Below, piece after piece: positions 1-9,135 of a DNA stretch of 64,000 bases (positions are counted from its first letter, which is position 1; the number at the start of each line of letters is the position of its first letter). Location of the stretch: positions 1 to 64,000 of the forward strand of contig NZ_VFPU01000001.1 of assembly GCF_006716885.1 (NCBI RefSeq), given 5' to 3'. The notes below the pieces were generated by a model. The model had not been told where the DNA came from. It searched no databases and saw only the letters and a program-made list of their open reading frames with translations. The position numbers were made by a program, and so were the translations under genes. This DNA is from Ornithinimicrobium humiphilum. GTDB lineage: Bacteria > Actinomycetota > Actinomycetes > Actinomycetales > Dermatophilaceae.

Positions 1-166
1 TCGTCGCGGAGGCCGTCGGGGTGCCCACCATCGACCCGACCGTGTGGATCTGCCCCGACCCTCGGCCTGCCCCGTGGCCATCGGGGGGCAGCTCATCTAC
101 CGCCAGGGCAGCCACATCACCGACACCTTCGCGCGCTCTCTGACCCCCTTCCGCACCGGGAGCTGA
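1..166 (+). pseudogene. C-terminal fragment of SGNH-domain acyltransferase, frameshifted
   Basis: Only the last ~55 residues are in the window. Reading from base 3 gives VAEAVGVPTIDPTVWICPD; the sense then moves to the frame of base 68, which gives CPVAIGGQLIYRQGSHITD and stops at 164-166. This matches the end of the SGNH domain fused to OafA-type acyltransferases (compare the complete homologue at 28646-31030, which ends CPAATCSPVVGG...WRDSNHLS). The two halves join if one base is missing between about 57 and 68. The catalytic pair of this family is normally DxxH; here the aligned residues are Q-G-S-H, so the Asp appears to be lost. Either a decayed gene or a sequencing error near the window edge; the family call is fairly safe, activity is doubtful. 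Confidence 0.6.
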
Positions 167-284
167 GCGAGCTCGGGCTCACGGCCGCCGAGGCCGGACG
201 AGATCGCCCTGGACGAGGTGCCGGTCCGCGCGGCCGAGTAGACCTCGGGGACCCGGCGCGGCGGTGCGCTCGAGCGCCGCCGCG

Positions 285-290
285 TATCGT
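285..290 (+). promoter_or_regulatory. -10 element of a leaderless promoter for the first glycosyltransferase
   Basis: TATCGT lies 7 nt before the GTG at 298, so transcription would start at or next to the start codon. No Shine-Dalgarno sequence is visible. The 131 bases between the previous stop and this GTG hold nothing else that I recognise. Confidence 0.5.
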
Positions 291-297
291 CTGGGGC

Positions 298-1984
298 GTG
301 GTTGATCTCAAGCGCTGGGCCGACCGTCTGCTGCGCCGCTCTGGCGCCCGACCCTCCTCCGGGAGCGAGCCGCCCGCTCCCCGGCCCACCGCGGGTCCGG
401 TCGACCCCAGCTCGGACCCGACGGCGGCCCGCCTCGCCGCCCTGACCGAGGAGGGTCGGCACGCCGAGGCCCTCGCCCTCGTGGAGAGCGAGCTCGCGCG
501 CCTCGAGCAGGAGGACGACCCGTCCCCCGTGCTGCTGCGCCAGCTGCAGATGAGCGCCGGCAGGGCCGGGGCGATCAGCCTGCACCTGCGCGCCCTGCGC
601 CGCCGCCTCGAGATCTTCCCCGACGACCCGAGCCTGCTGCGTCAGCTGCGCACCCAGGGAGGGCGGTGGCGGGAGACGGACCCGAGCTGGCTGCCGACGA
701 TCGAGCCGGCCGTGCTGGGGTCGCTCCCCACCCGGCCCCGCCACAGCGAGCCCACCGGCCGGGTGCTGCACCTGGTCAAGATCGGTATGCCGCAGCGCCA
801 GAGCGGCTACTCGATGCGGACGATGTACACGCTCACCGGCGAGCTCCGCGCCGGGCCTGTCCCCGGTGGCCGTCACCGCGCTCGACTTCCCACACACGGT
901 CGGCGTCCTCGACGCCCCGCCGGTCGACGAGGTCGGGGGCGTCCGCTACGTCCACCTGCTCCGCGACGAGATCCCGTCGTCCGAGCCGTGGGACGCCTAC
1001 CTCGACGCCTACGCCACGGCCCTGGCCCCCGTCGTCGCCGCGGAGGACCCCGACCTGATCCACGTCCACTCCGGCAACCGCGGCTACGAGGCCGCCCTGG
1101 TGGCGCTGGCCGTGGGCCGCGCCCTGGACCTGCCCGTGGTCTACGAGGTCCGCGGCTTCTTCGAGTCGCTGTGGAGCTCCGACACCGCCTGGGCCGAGCA
1201 GGCGGAGGTCTACCGGCGCCGCCACGCGCAGGAGGCCCGGTGCATGCGCGAGGCGGCCGCCGTGGTGACCCTCAGCGAGTCGATGAAGGACGACATCGTC
1301 GGCCGCGGCATCCCCGCCGAGCACGTGCACGTCGTGCCCAACGGCGTCGACCCGACCGTCTTCGTCCCCCGCGAGCGCGACGACGAGCTCACGGCCCGGC
1401 TGGGCCTGGAGGACCGGTTCGTCTTCGGCTACGTCTCCAACCTGGACCACTACCGCGAGGGCCAGGAGCTGCTCGTCGACGCGGCCGTCGAGCTGCGCCG
1501 CCGGGGCGTGCCCGCCACCGCGCTGATCGTCGGTGACGGCAACCGTCGCGAGCTGCTGGAGGCGCACGCCCGCGAGGTCGGCGCCGGCGACGCCGTGCAC
1601 TTCACCGGCAAGGTGCCGCACACCGAGGTGGGCGACTACTACGCCCAGCTCGACGTCTTCGTGATCCCGCGCATCGACGAGCGCGCCGCCCGCCTCGTCA
1701 CCCCGCTCAAGCCCTACGAGGCGATGGCCCTGTCGGTGCCGCTCGTCGTCTCCGACCTCCCGGCGCTGCGGGAGATCACCGGTGACGGCGAGCGCGGCGA
1801 GACCTTCACCACCGGTGACGCCCGCTCGCTCGCCGACGTGCTGCAGCGGCTGCACGAGGATCCCGAGCGCCGCGCCCGGCACGCCGCCACGGCCCGTGAG
1901 TGGGTCGTGACGGAGCGTGACTGGGCGCGCAACGGGGAGCGCTACGGGGCGATCTACTCCTCGGTGCTGACGCCCAGCAGCTGA
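298..1984 (+). pseudogene. GT4 glycosyltransferase interrupted by a +1 frameshift
   Basis: The N-terminal part (298-852) reads from GTG through a charged helical segment to a nucleotide-sugar transferase opening (LHLVKIGMPQRQSGYSMRT). Frame is lost in the ggg at 853-855 and the rest (854-1984) continues in the next frame as GLSPVAVTALDFP and a normal GT4 C-terminal half: VVPNGVD near residue 345 and the EX7E-type donor loop PLKPYEAMALSVPLVVSD near 468. Skipping one base gives ~561 aa and an ungapped match to the neighbouring paralogue (YATRSHGILTSLVDRG...) across the junction, which argues for a single inserted base. The last 31 bases overlap the end of the convergent GT4 gene. Could be a true pseudogene or a sequence error; role would be sugar transfer in surface-glycan assembly. 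Confidence 0.7.
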
Positions 1985-4149
1985 CGGTAGACCCCGTCCA
2001 CGGCGTCGGTGATCCGGCTCCAGTCACGCTCGGCGACGACCCACTCCCGCGCCGAACGTCCCAGGCGGACCCGCTGCTCCGGGTCGTCCACGAGCTCGCC
2101 GAGCACGCGCGCCAGGTCGTCGGCGTCGCCCTTGGCGAAGAGGCGCCCGGTCACGCCGTCCTGGACGATCTCGGCCAGCGCCGCGACGTCGGAGGCGACG
2201 ACGGCCTTCTCCATCGCCATGGACTCGAACGGCTTGATCGGGGAGATGAGCTCGCAGACCGGCAGCGGCTTGCGCGGGAAGGGGGTGATGTCGACCAGGG
2301 AGAGGTAGGCCTCCACCTCCTCGTGCGGCACGCGGCCGGTGAAGGTGACCAGGTCACCGACGCCCAGCTGCTCGACGGTGCGGTGCAGCGCGCGCTGGTG
2401 GGCGCCGTCGCCGACGACGAGCACGTGGAAGTCGTCGCGCTCGCGGCGCAGCCGTGCCACGGCCTCGAAGAGCAGGTCGAGCCCCTCGTAGTGGACCAGG
2501 CCGCCGACGTAGCCGATGATCGTGCGGCCGGCGAGCCCCAGGGAGGCGGCGAGCTCCTCGTCCCGCTCCCGCGGCTCGAACCGGGCGGCGTTGACCCCGT
2601 TGGGCACCACGGTGATGCGCTCGGGGTCCACGCCCATCTCCACCATCTGGCGGCCGAGCGCCTCGGTGATGACGAAGAGCGCGTCGGCCTCGCGGGCCAC
2701 CGTGCCCTCGAGCAGGTCGAGGTAACGGCTGCGGGGCGACTCGGCGAAGCGGGGCTGCCGCGCGCTCTCCAGCAGCTGCTTGAGACCGCGCATCTCGTAG
2801 ACGAAGGGCACCCCGACCTCGCGGGCGGCCAGCAGACCGGCCATGCCGACGTCGTAGAGGCTCGAGGCGTGGATCAGGCCCGCCCGCTTCTCCCGGGCGA
2901 GCTTCGCGATGCCGCGGGCGCCCTCCTCCACGTAGGGCACGAGCGGCGTGCGCGGGTAGGACCGCACCCCCTCGGTGAGCAGGCGGTGGTAGGGCACGCC
3001 GTCGACGACGTCCACGGGGGCGACGACCCGCTCGTCGTCGGCCTTCCACCACAGGTCGTAGGGGAAGCCGAGGCGGGTGACGGCGTTCATGTGCCAGCCG
3101 CGGTCGACCAGGCTGGTCAGGATGCCGTGGGAGCGGGTGGCGTAGCCCCCGGAACGCAGCGGCAGCGACTGGCCCAGCACCGAGACCACGCCGAGCGGGT
3201 CGACGTCGGTCGGCCGGGCGACGCTCCCCCGGACGGGAGGCGTCCAGCCCTCCACCATCGTGCGGGCCTCGTCCTGGCCCACCGCGACCATCGCCTCCAG
3301 CCTGGCCGTGGTCGCCGGGTCCTCGGTGCCCGTCCCGGCCCGGAGGGCCAGCTGCGCGGCCAGGCCGGCCAGCTCGCTCCAGCCCGTGCTGGTGGCCTTC
3401 TGCGCCAGGGTGCGCCAGGTCTCCGCGGGCACCGTCAGGGCCTGCTCGGGGGTGAGCCGGCGGAGCAGCTCCTCCAGGTCGTCGTAGCGCCGGGCCCCCA
3501 TCAGGGCCCGCACCAGCCGGGGCGTGTCGGCGGGCCGGACCAGCGCCTCGGAGAGGATCTCCGCGAGGTCGGCGCCGCGCTCCACCTGGTCCCGCAGGCG
3601 CACCTGCAGGATCGCCTCGTCGACCGGCTCGAGGTCGAGCGCCGGATGCGTGCGGGCGATCCGCTCGCGCCACTCCACCAACCGGGGCAGCCGGCTCCCG
3701 TCGACGTGCCGCAGCGCCTCGGCGCTCTTGCGCACCGCGCCGTTCTTGGCGGGAGTGAGGCCGAGCAGGTAGTCGAGGGCCAGCTGGGCACGCTCGGTGT
3801 CGCCGGTCGCCACGGCGGCCCGGCGCAGGCGCAGGGCGTCGCCGGGGCCCGCGTAGCGCCGCTCGAGCCCGCGGACGTCGAGCTCGACCACCTTGTCGTG
3901 ACGCTTGGCACGGGCGGCGGCCTGGGCCGCCAGCCGCCACACGCGCGGCGGGGCCTCCGGCCCCAGCTCTCCCTCGAGGTCGGCCAGGGCGCCCACCGGG
4001 TCCGTGTCGATCCGGCGGCGGGCGACCTCGACGCGGGCGTCCCGGCCGAGCCGCGCGAGCGGTCCGGGGCGCACGCCCCGCGGCAGGTGCCTCACCGCGG
4101 GCAGCAGCGCCGCTCGGACTCGGCGGGGGACGGATCGGACAAGGCTCAT
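1954..4149 (-). CDS. GT4 glycosyltransferase with long helical N-terminal domain
   Basis: 731 aa from ATG at 4149, which overlaps the TGA of the upstream gene (ATGA). Residues ~30-330 are Ala/Leu/Arg-rich and look like TPR-type helical pairs; the GT-B glycosyltransferase begins about residue 340 (LGQSLPLRSGGYATRSHGI). Typical GT4 features follow: VVPNGVN near 512, GYVGGLVHYEGLDLL, and the donor-binding loop SPIKPFESMAMEKAVVASD. It probably adds a sugar to the cytoplasmic polysaccharide intermediate. Last gene of the minus-strand run that begins with the dehydrogenase at 11289. It runs much further upstream as an open frame (to 6186), but that extension is antisense-style shadow reading of the neighbour. 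Substrate cannot be told from sequence. Confidence 0.85.
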   Translation of the reverse strand: MSLVRSVPRRVRAALLPAVRHLPRGVRPGPLARLGRDARVEVARRRIDTDPVGALADLEGELGPEAPPRVWRLAAQAAARAKRHDKVVELDVRGLERRYAGPGDALRLRRAAVATGDTERAQLALDYLLGLTPAKNGAVRKSAEALRHVDGSRLPRLVEWRERIARTHPALDLEPVDEAILQVRLRDQVERGADLAEILSEALVRPADTPRLVRALMGARRYDDLEELLRRLTPEQALTVPAETWRTLAQKATSTGWSELAGLAAQLALRAGTGTEDPATTARLEAMVAVGQDEARTMVEGWTPPVRGSVARPTDVDPLGVVSVLGQSLPLRSGGYATRSHGILTSLVDRGWHMNAVTRLGFPYDLWWKADDERVVAPVDVVDGVPYHRLLTEGVRSYPRTPLVPYVEEGARGIAKLAREKRAGLIHASSLYDVGMAGLLAAREVGVPFVYEMRGLKQLLESARQPRFAESPRSRYLDLLEGTVAREADALFVITEALGRQMVEMGVDPERITVVPNGVNAARFEPRERDEELAASLGLAGRTIIGYVGGLVHYEGLDLLFEAVARLRRERDDFHVLVVGDGAHQRALHRTVEQLGVGDLVTFTGRVPHEEVEAYLSLVDITPFPRKPLPVCELISPIKPFESMAMEKAVVASDVAALAEIVQDGVTGRLFAKGDADDLARVLGELVDDPEQRVRLGRSAREWVVAERDWSRITDAVDGVYRQLLGVSTEE

Positions 4150-6620
4150 ACGAGTGCTCCTCGAGCGGTCTCGGTCGGGGTGGTCAGGGTGCGGAGGGCC
4201 CGGGTCCAGGCCGCCAGCCGCGACCGCGGGACGGCGGCGGGCTCCGCGGTGCCCCGCAGCAGCTCGTCGACCGCGGCGGGGACGGCCGCGGGCGGGACGA
4301 GGCGGACGGGTGGGTCGGGCAGGTCGGTGGCGTCGGCGAGCGAGCCGGCCGCCTCGGGCGGGAGGACGCACGGCAGACCGGCGGCGAGCGCCTCCAGGGT
4401 CGCGACCTCGGCCGCGGCGTCCCAGGTGCCCTGGTAGACGAAGACGTCGAGGGACCCGAGGAACTCGCGCACGGTCATCCCGGTCCGGGCCAGCGACAGC
4501 CAGGACGGGGGCGGCAGCGGGCGCCCGAGGGCCGCGGTCGGGGTCTTCGTCCCGCGGAGCGACCGGACGTCGAGGTGCTCGCCGAGGTAGGCGTCGCGCA
4601 CCTCGTCGGCGGTGCGCGGCCAGCGCGCCCGGGCGTCGGGAAGGTGGTGCCCGACGACGACGCGGTCCCCGCCGGGCACGCCGGTCCGCGGACGCGGCCG
4701 CGGCGGCGCGGCGTCGAGGTCGACGACGGTGGCGAGGCCGGCCGGGAGCAGCCGCTCCTGCGCGAGGAGCTCGCGCAGCTCCCCCGACGGCTCGCCCCGC
4801 ACGGCCCACCGGGGGCGGTGGCCGAAGAGCTCCTGCGAGCGCTGCTCGACCGCGTCCACCGTCCAGCTCCCGGGAGCCGGCGGGGCGTCCGCGAGGACCA
4901 GGACCTCGTCCACGGCGAGGCGGGCCTCGGGCAGGTGGAGCAGGGCGGCCGGCCCGTCGACGACGAGGACCGCGGCGTGCTCGGGCTCGCCGGCGTCGGT
5001 CAGCGCGACCCGGCCGTCGACGACTGCGGCGCTGGCCTCGGCCAGCAGGTCGGGACGCGCGGCCAGGAGCGGGTCGGGCACCTCGACGTGGGCCAGCGCG
5101 ACGCGCGGGCTCGTGCCGGCGAGCGCGGTCGCCAGTGCCGTGGTGGCCCGCGACCGCGGCTGGTCGGCCCGCAGGTCGCCCAGCACCACGACGTCGTGCT
5201 CGCGGGGCGTGGGGGGCGTCGCGGGACGGTCGGGGGCCCAGGTGGGATCGGGCAGGGGGAACGGTCGGCGGGATCCCGGCAGCACGGCGTCGGCGCGGTC
5301 GGCGGCGATCCGGCGGTGCCACTCGACGTAGAGGTCGCGGTAGGCCAGGCGGGTCCAGCGCGTCCACCCGGGGACGGCATCGGTGCGCGACAACGAGCCG
5401 CTGCGCAGCTGGGTGACGGCCAGCGGTGCGGGGTGGCGCAGGTCGCGGTGGCTGCCGGGGCGCACGGCCCTGAGCCGCAGCGGCAGCTCCATGTCGCCGG
5501 ACTTGCGGGTGGCGTCGAAGCCGCCCACCAGGCGGACCGTCTCGAGCCGGTCGAGCAGCAGGGAGGAGGCGTTGAGCCGCTCCGGCGGGTAGCCGACGTA
5601 GGTCAGGGTGAGGTCGGGATAGGCACGCAGCGTCCAGGTGCGGCAGGAGACGAGGCCCGGCCGCTCCTGCAGGGCCCGGACCTGCGCCTCCACCCGCCGC
5701 GGGTGGGTCCAGTCGTCGCTGTCCTGGAAGGTGAGCCAGCGGCCCCGCGCGGTGCCCAGTGCCAGGTTGCGCGCCTCGTAGGTGCCGGCGTTGCGCGGGG
5801 CGCGGACCACGCGCACCCGCTCGTCGAGGGCCTCCACCTCCTCGAGCAGCGCCTCCGAGCCGGGGGGCGAGGCGTCGTCGACGACGAGCAGCTCGAGGTT
5901 GGTCCAGCTCGAGGCCAGGACGGAGCGCGCCGCCATGAGGATGTCGCGATCGGGGCGGTAGGCCGACATGAGCACGGTCACCAGCTCCCCGTCGACCGTG
6001 CTCCGCGGGGTGGCGGAGAGCCGCTGGTATGCCGTGTCGCCGTCGGGCAGGAGCTCCACCGGCTCGAGGTCGTCCGCGGCGTGGACCTCGTTGAAGGTCG
6101 CGGCCCACTCCCTCTCGGCCGAGGGGGAGACCGGGCCGGCGGCACCCTCCCGCCACGGGTTGGCCAGGTCGGTCCGCAGCGCCCACCGGTCGACGTCGGC
6201 CAGGCCGACACCGGGGTCGGCGAGCAGGGCCCGCAGCTCGTCGTCGCGGCCCAGCCGCAGCAGCAGCTGGGCCCAGGTCGTGACGGCGCGGCGCCCGAGC
6301 GCGGCCGCGGGGACCGTGCGGAGGAGGGCCGTGTAGACCTCGGCCGCACGGTCCCAGGCGTCGGGACGCGGACCGAGGGCCAGCACGCGGGCGGTGGCCG
6401 CGCCCCAGGCGGGGTCGAGGACCAGCGCCGGGTCGGCGGCGGCATCGGCGAGCAGCGCGTCGAGGGCGCGGGTCCCGCCGGTCGCGGCGCGCGCGAGGGT
6501 GTCGGCGGCGAGCGGGCTGCGGGTGCGCAGGGCGAAGCGTTCCATCGCCTCCACGACGTCCTCGCCGGGGGGCAGGGCACCCGCCGCCGCGGCGGCCAGG
6601 TCGTCGGGGGCGGAGGTCAC
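4146..6620 (-). CDS. Two-domain glycosyltransferase: GT2 plus degenerate GT4-like C-terminus
   Basis: 824 aa from GTG at 6620 (GTGA overlap with the stop of the preceding small gene). Residues ~1-205 are helical and carry no recognised motif. A GT2 (GT-A fold) domain starts near 213 (VTVLMSAYRPD) with VVDDAS, the NAGTYEARN motif and DSDDW at ~298, the usual nucleotide- and metal-binding acidic cluster. The C-terminal third (from ~480) resembles a GT-B domain only weakly: FLGSLDVFVYQGTW followed by LEALAAGLPCVLPPEAAGS matches the shape of a GT4 donor loop, but the first acidic residue of the EX7E pair is not clear. Same architecture as the gene at 17267-20074. Likely builds the polysaccharide repeat; sugars unknown. 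Confidence 0.8.
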   Translation of the reverse strand: MTSAPDDLAAAAAGALPPGEDVVEAMERFALRTRSPLAADTLARAATGGTRALDALLADAAADPALVLDPAWGAATARVLALGPRPDAWDRAAEVYTALLRTVPAAALGRRAVTTWAQLLLRLGRDDELRALLADPGVGLADVDRWALRTDLANPWREGAAGPVSPSAEREWAATFNEVHAADDLEPVELLPDGDTAYQRLSATPRSTVDGELVTVLMSAYRPDRDILMAARSVLASSWTNLELLVVDDASPPGSEALLEEVEALDERVRVVRAPRNAGTYEARNLALGTARGRWLTFQDSDDWTHPRRVEAQVRALQERPGLVSCRTWTLRAYPDLTLTYVGYPPERLNASSLLLDRLETVRLVGGFDATRKSGDMELPLRLRAVRPGSHRDLRHPAPLAVTQLRSGSLSRTDAVPGWTRWTRLAYRDLYVEWHRRIAADRADAVLPGSRRPFPLPDPTWAPDRPATPPTPREHDVVVLGDLRADQPRSRATTALATALAGTSPRVALAHVEVPDPLLAARPDLLAEASAAVVDGRVALTDAGEPEHAAVLVVDGPAALLHLPEARLAVDEVLVLADAPPAPGSWTVDAVEQRSQELFGHRPRWAVRGEPSGELRELLAQERLLPAGLATVVDLDAAPPRPRPRTGVPGGDRVVVGHHLPDARARWPRTADEVRDAYLGEHLDVRSLRGTKTPTAALGRPLPPPSWLSLARTGMTVREFLGSLDVFVYQGTWDAAAEVATLEALAAGLPCVLPPEAAGSLADATDLPDPPVRLVPPAAVPAAVDELLRGTAEPAAVPRSRLAAWTRALRTLTTPTETARGALV

Positions 6621-6991
6621 CGCGGGTCGTCGCCGGCGGGCCGGGAGCCGGCGAGGGCGTCGAGGATCTCGACCCGGGCCCGCTCGGTGCCGGCCACCAG
6701 CCGGGCGCCGAGGGCGTCGACGCGACGCTCGAGGTCCTGCAGCTCGGCGCGGACCGGGTCGGCGGTCGCAGCGGCCTTCGGGGCGGAGACGGCGCGGCCG
6801 GCCCCCCAGGGGCCGAGCACCGCGAGCGCGGTGCCGAGGTGGAGCACGACGAGCCCGGTCACGGCCCCGGCCCACAGGCCGAGGACGGCGAGCACGACGG
6901 TGACGACGCCGACGGTGCCCAGGGCGGCGAGCACGGCGGTCGCGGGCACGCGGCGCAACGCCCGTCCGGCGGACGGTGCACGGTCAGCCAT
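6617..6991 (-). CDS. Small membrane protein with two TM segments and coiled-coil tail
   Basis: 124 aa from ATG at 6991; a GGGAGG ribosome-binding site lies just upstream, which favours this start over the longer frame to 7039. Two adjacent hydrophobic stretches (about residues 16-60, VLAALGTVGVVTVVLAVLGL and following) form a hairpin; the rest is charged and predicted helical (VRAELQDLERRVDALGARL). No catalytic motif. Its stop overlaps the start of the giant GT2 gene, and a protein of the same design precedes the other giant GT2 gene (20061-20414), so it may anchor or organise that glycosyltransferase at the membrane. That role is inference. Confidence 0.75.
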   Translation of the reverse strand: MADRAPSAGRALRRVPATAVLAALGTVGVVTVVLAVLGLWAGAVTGLVVLHLGTALAVLGPWGAGRAVSAPKAAATADPVRAELQDLERRVDALGARLVAGTERARVEILDALAGSRPAGDDPR

Positions 6992-7063
6992 GGTCGTCTC
7001 CCTCCCGTCGACGCTGGTTCGTTCCCGACGGTCCAGCATGCCACGCCGGGACGGTGGGACCGG

Positions 7064-8230
7064 TCACGACCGTGCCCCTGCGTCGGCGACCTGCTGCAGC
7101 GCCGCCACGAAGGCCGGCGCCTGGGTCGACCAGTCGAGCCGCGCGAGGGCGTAGTCGTGGCCGCGTCGGCCCACCTCGCGGGCGAGGGCCGGGTCGTCGG
7201 CCCAGGCCAGCAGCTGCTCGACCGTCCGGTCGACGTCGCCGAAGGGCACGAGCACGCCGCCGCCGCTGCGCTCGACGAGCGACGTGGCGAGGGGCAGGGG
7301 GGTGCTGACGACGGGGATCCCCCAGGCCATGTACTCGACGATCTTGGTCGGCACGCTCGGCCGGAAGTTGGCGGTGTCGTGCAGAGGAGACAGGCCCGCC
7401 AGCGCGCCCCCGAGCATGGCCAGGGCGCGGTCGCTGGCGACGAAGCCCTCCCAGCGCAGGGCGCCCTCGTCACGGGCGGTGCGCAGCACCTCCTCGGCCT
7501 CCCCGTGGGCCGGTCCGACGACCTGGAGCACGACCCGGTCGCCGGCGACCGCCCTCAGGCGTCGGCCGATGGCGGCCAGCTCCCGGGCGCCACGCTCGAC
7601 CGTGACGCTGCCGAGGTAGACGACGCGCAGGGCGCCGTCGGCGTCCGTCGTCGCGGCCGGGGGCGGATCTGCCGGGACGGTCGTGGTGTTGAGCACGACG
7701 GGGTGCTCGGAGCGGAACCGCGCGGCGTAGTGCTCGTCGGCGAGCAGGAGCGCCATGCGCCGCTCGGCCAGCCGCTCCACCCCGCTGACCGCCCGGGCGA
7801 CCACGGGACGGAGCCGGTCCGGCACCCACGGCCGCACGCTGACGGCGGCCGCGGTGTCCTCGTGCACGTCCCACACGACGGGCGGCAGGCGCAGGCCCAC
7901 CGTGGTCGGGACCAGCTCGGGGTCGTGGAGCAGGACGACGTCGTGGTCCGGCCCCAGCCGCCGGAGCAGCTCGCGCGCGGAGCGCTGGGCCGCGAGCCGG
8001 TGGCGACCACGGGCGCGCCGGACCTCGACCGCGGTCAGCCCGGGGACGGCGGCGTCGGGGGCGAGGTCGTAGTCCCCCCAGGGGGCGGCGTAGGTGACCT
8101 GCCAGCCCGCGGCGAGCAGCGCGGGGATCTGCCGGTGACGGATGCGCGCGTCGTGCGGGTGGTGCACGACGGTGACCACGAGTGCGCGCCGTCCCGTGCC
8201 GGGGGCGCGGGCCGGGTCCCCGCCCGTCAC
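7064..8230 (-). CDS. GT4-type glycosyltransferase
   Basis: 388 aa from GTG at 8230, overlapping the stop of the ABC ATPase gene (GTGA). GT-B fold: N-terminal half opens VVTVVHHPHDARIRHRQI, followed by LLHDPELVP and WDVHEDT; C-terminal half has VVYLGSVTVERGARELA and the loop PSVPTKIVEYMAWGIPVVST with the conserved Lys and Glu of GT4 enzymes. This arrangement (early HDxR histidine, PTKxxEYMA) is common in capsule and teichuronic-acid clusters. It sits in the same operon as the exporter, so it probably acts on the exported polymer. Longer upstream frame to 8434 rejected because it lies inside the ATPase gene. Confidence 0.85.
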   Translation of the reverse strand: MTGGDPARAPGTGRRALVVTVVHHPHDARIRHRQIPALLAAGWQVTYAAPWGDYDLAPDAAVPGLTAVEVRRARGRHRLAAQRSARELLRRLGPDHDVVLLHDPELVPTTVGLRLPPVVWDVHEDTAAAVSVRPWVPDRLRPVVARAVSGVERLAERRMALLLADEHYAARFRSEHPVVLNTTTVPADPPPAATTDADGALRVVYLGSVTVERGARELAAIGRRLRAVAGDRVVLQVVGPAHGEAEEVLRTARDEGALRWEGFVASDRALAMLGGALAGLSPLHDTANFRPSVPTKIVEYMAWGIPVVSTPLPLATSLVERSGGGVLVPFGDVDRTVEQLLAWADDPALAREVGRRGHDYALARLDWSTQAPAFVAALQQVADAGARS

Positions 8231-9135
8231 GAGTCCAGGCTCCGGTCCCAGCGCGCCAGGTAGGCCCGGGCCGCCTCGGGGCCCTCGGTCTCCTCGAGGC
8301 GCCGCGCCTCCTCGAAGCGTTCGCGCCACACGTGGCGGTGCTTGCCGTACTTGCGCGCGTAGAGGCCGTTGACCGCGACGGGATCGCCGTCGGCGAGCAG
8401 CCGGCCCTTGTCGATCCACAGCGCCCGCGAGCACATCGTCTGGATCGTCTTGTCGCTGTGGCTGACGATGAAGACGGTGCCCGCCTGCTCGCGGATCCGG
8501 GTGATCCGCTCGTTGGCCTTGGCGCGGAAGTGGGCGTCACCGGTCGACAGGGCCTCGTCGACGACGAGGATGTCCGGGGTGACCGCGGTCGAGATGGCGA
8601 ACCGCAGCCGGGCGCCCATGCCGGAGGAGTAGGACGCCATCGGCAGGTCGAGGAAGTCGCCGATGTCGGCGAACTCGACGATGTCGTCGAAGGCGGCCCG
8701 GACCTGGCCGGGGGTGAGCCCGAGCGCCTGGGCGCCGATCCAGATGTTCTCGCGGCCGGTCAGCTTGGGCATGAGGACGGCGTTGACGCCGAGGAGCGCC
8801 GCCTTGCCGCCCAGCCAGAGCTTGCCGGACGTGGGCGGGACGAGTCCGGCGATGGTGCGCAGCAGGGTCGACTTGCCCGAGCCGTTGCTGCCGACGATGC
8901 CGATCGACTCGCCGCGGTAGGCGACGAAGGACACGTCGCGCACGGCGTGCACCTCGCGGCGGCCCACCCCGCGGGTGCTCCGGCTGAGCAGGCGCCGCAG
9001 GGCACCCTCCTCGTCGGACTCCTCCCGGCCCACGCCGTAGACCCGGTAGGTGATGCTGACGCCGGAGCACACGACCGACGGCACGCGGCCGTCCGCGTCG
9101 CCGCCGGGGGTCGGGGCGGTCTCAGGCGCGGCCAT
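8227..9135 (-). CDS. Polysaccharide ABC exporter, ATP-binding subunit (Wzt/TagH type)
   Basis: 302 aa. Walker A VGSNGSGKST (81-90), signature YSSGM (169-173), Walker B ILVVDEA (189-195), H-loop His at ~226. YSSGM in place of LSGGQ, and the long leader before the P-loop (GREESDEEGALRRLLSR), are typical of ATPases that export lipid-linked polysaccharides and teichoic acids. It stops soon after the ATPase core, so it lacks the extra carbohydrate-binding domain found on some Wzt proteins. Overlaps the permease gene by 14 bases. Powers export of the glycan made by this locus across the plasma membrane. Confidence 0.92.
   Translation of the reverse strand: MAAPETAPTPGGDADGRVPSVVCSGVSITYRVYGVGREESDEEGALRRLLSRSTRGVGRREVHAVRDVSFVAYRGESIGIVGSNGSGKSTLLRTIAGLVPPTSGKLWLGGKAALLGVNAVLMPKLTGRENIWIGAQALGLTPGQVRAAFDDIVEFADIGDFLDLPMASYSSGMGARLRFAISTAVTPDILVVDEALSTGDAHFRAKANERITRIREQAGTVFIVSHSDKTIQTMCSRALWIDKGRLLADGDPVAVNGLYARKYGKHRHVWRERFEEARRLEETEGPEAARAYLARWDRSLDS

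Noticed and set aside
2323..4437. Long open frame on the plus strand, 704 codons, opposite a GT4 gene
   Set aside because: It is antisense to a gene with clear GT4 motifs; its translation is rich in Gly, Arg, His and Val without motifs. High GC content makes stop codons rare in all frames.
6992..7063. Terminator between the GT4 gene and the small membrane-protein gene
   Set aside because: I found no convincing hairpin; the 72 bases contain a ribosome-binding site only, so the run is probably one operon or has a weak internal start.
4575..7154. 859-codon plus-strand frame
   Set aside because: Antisense shadow of the GT2/GT4 protein and the small membrane protein; no motif and no start context.
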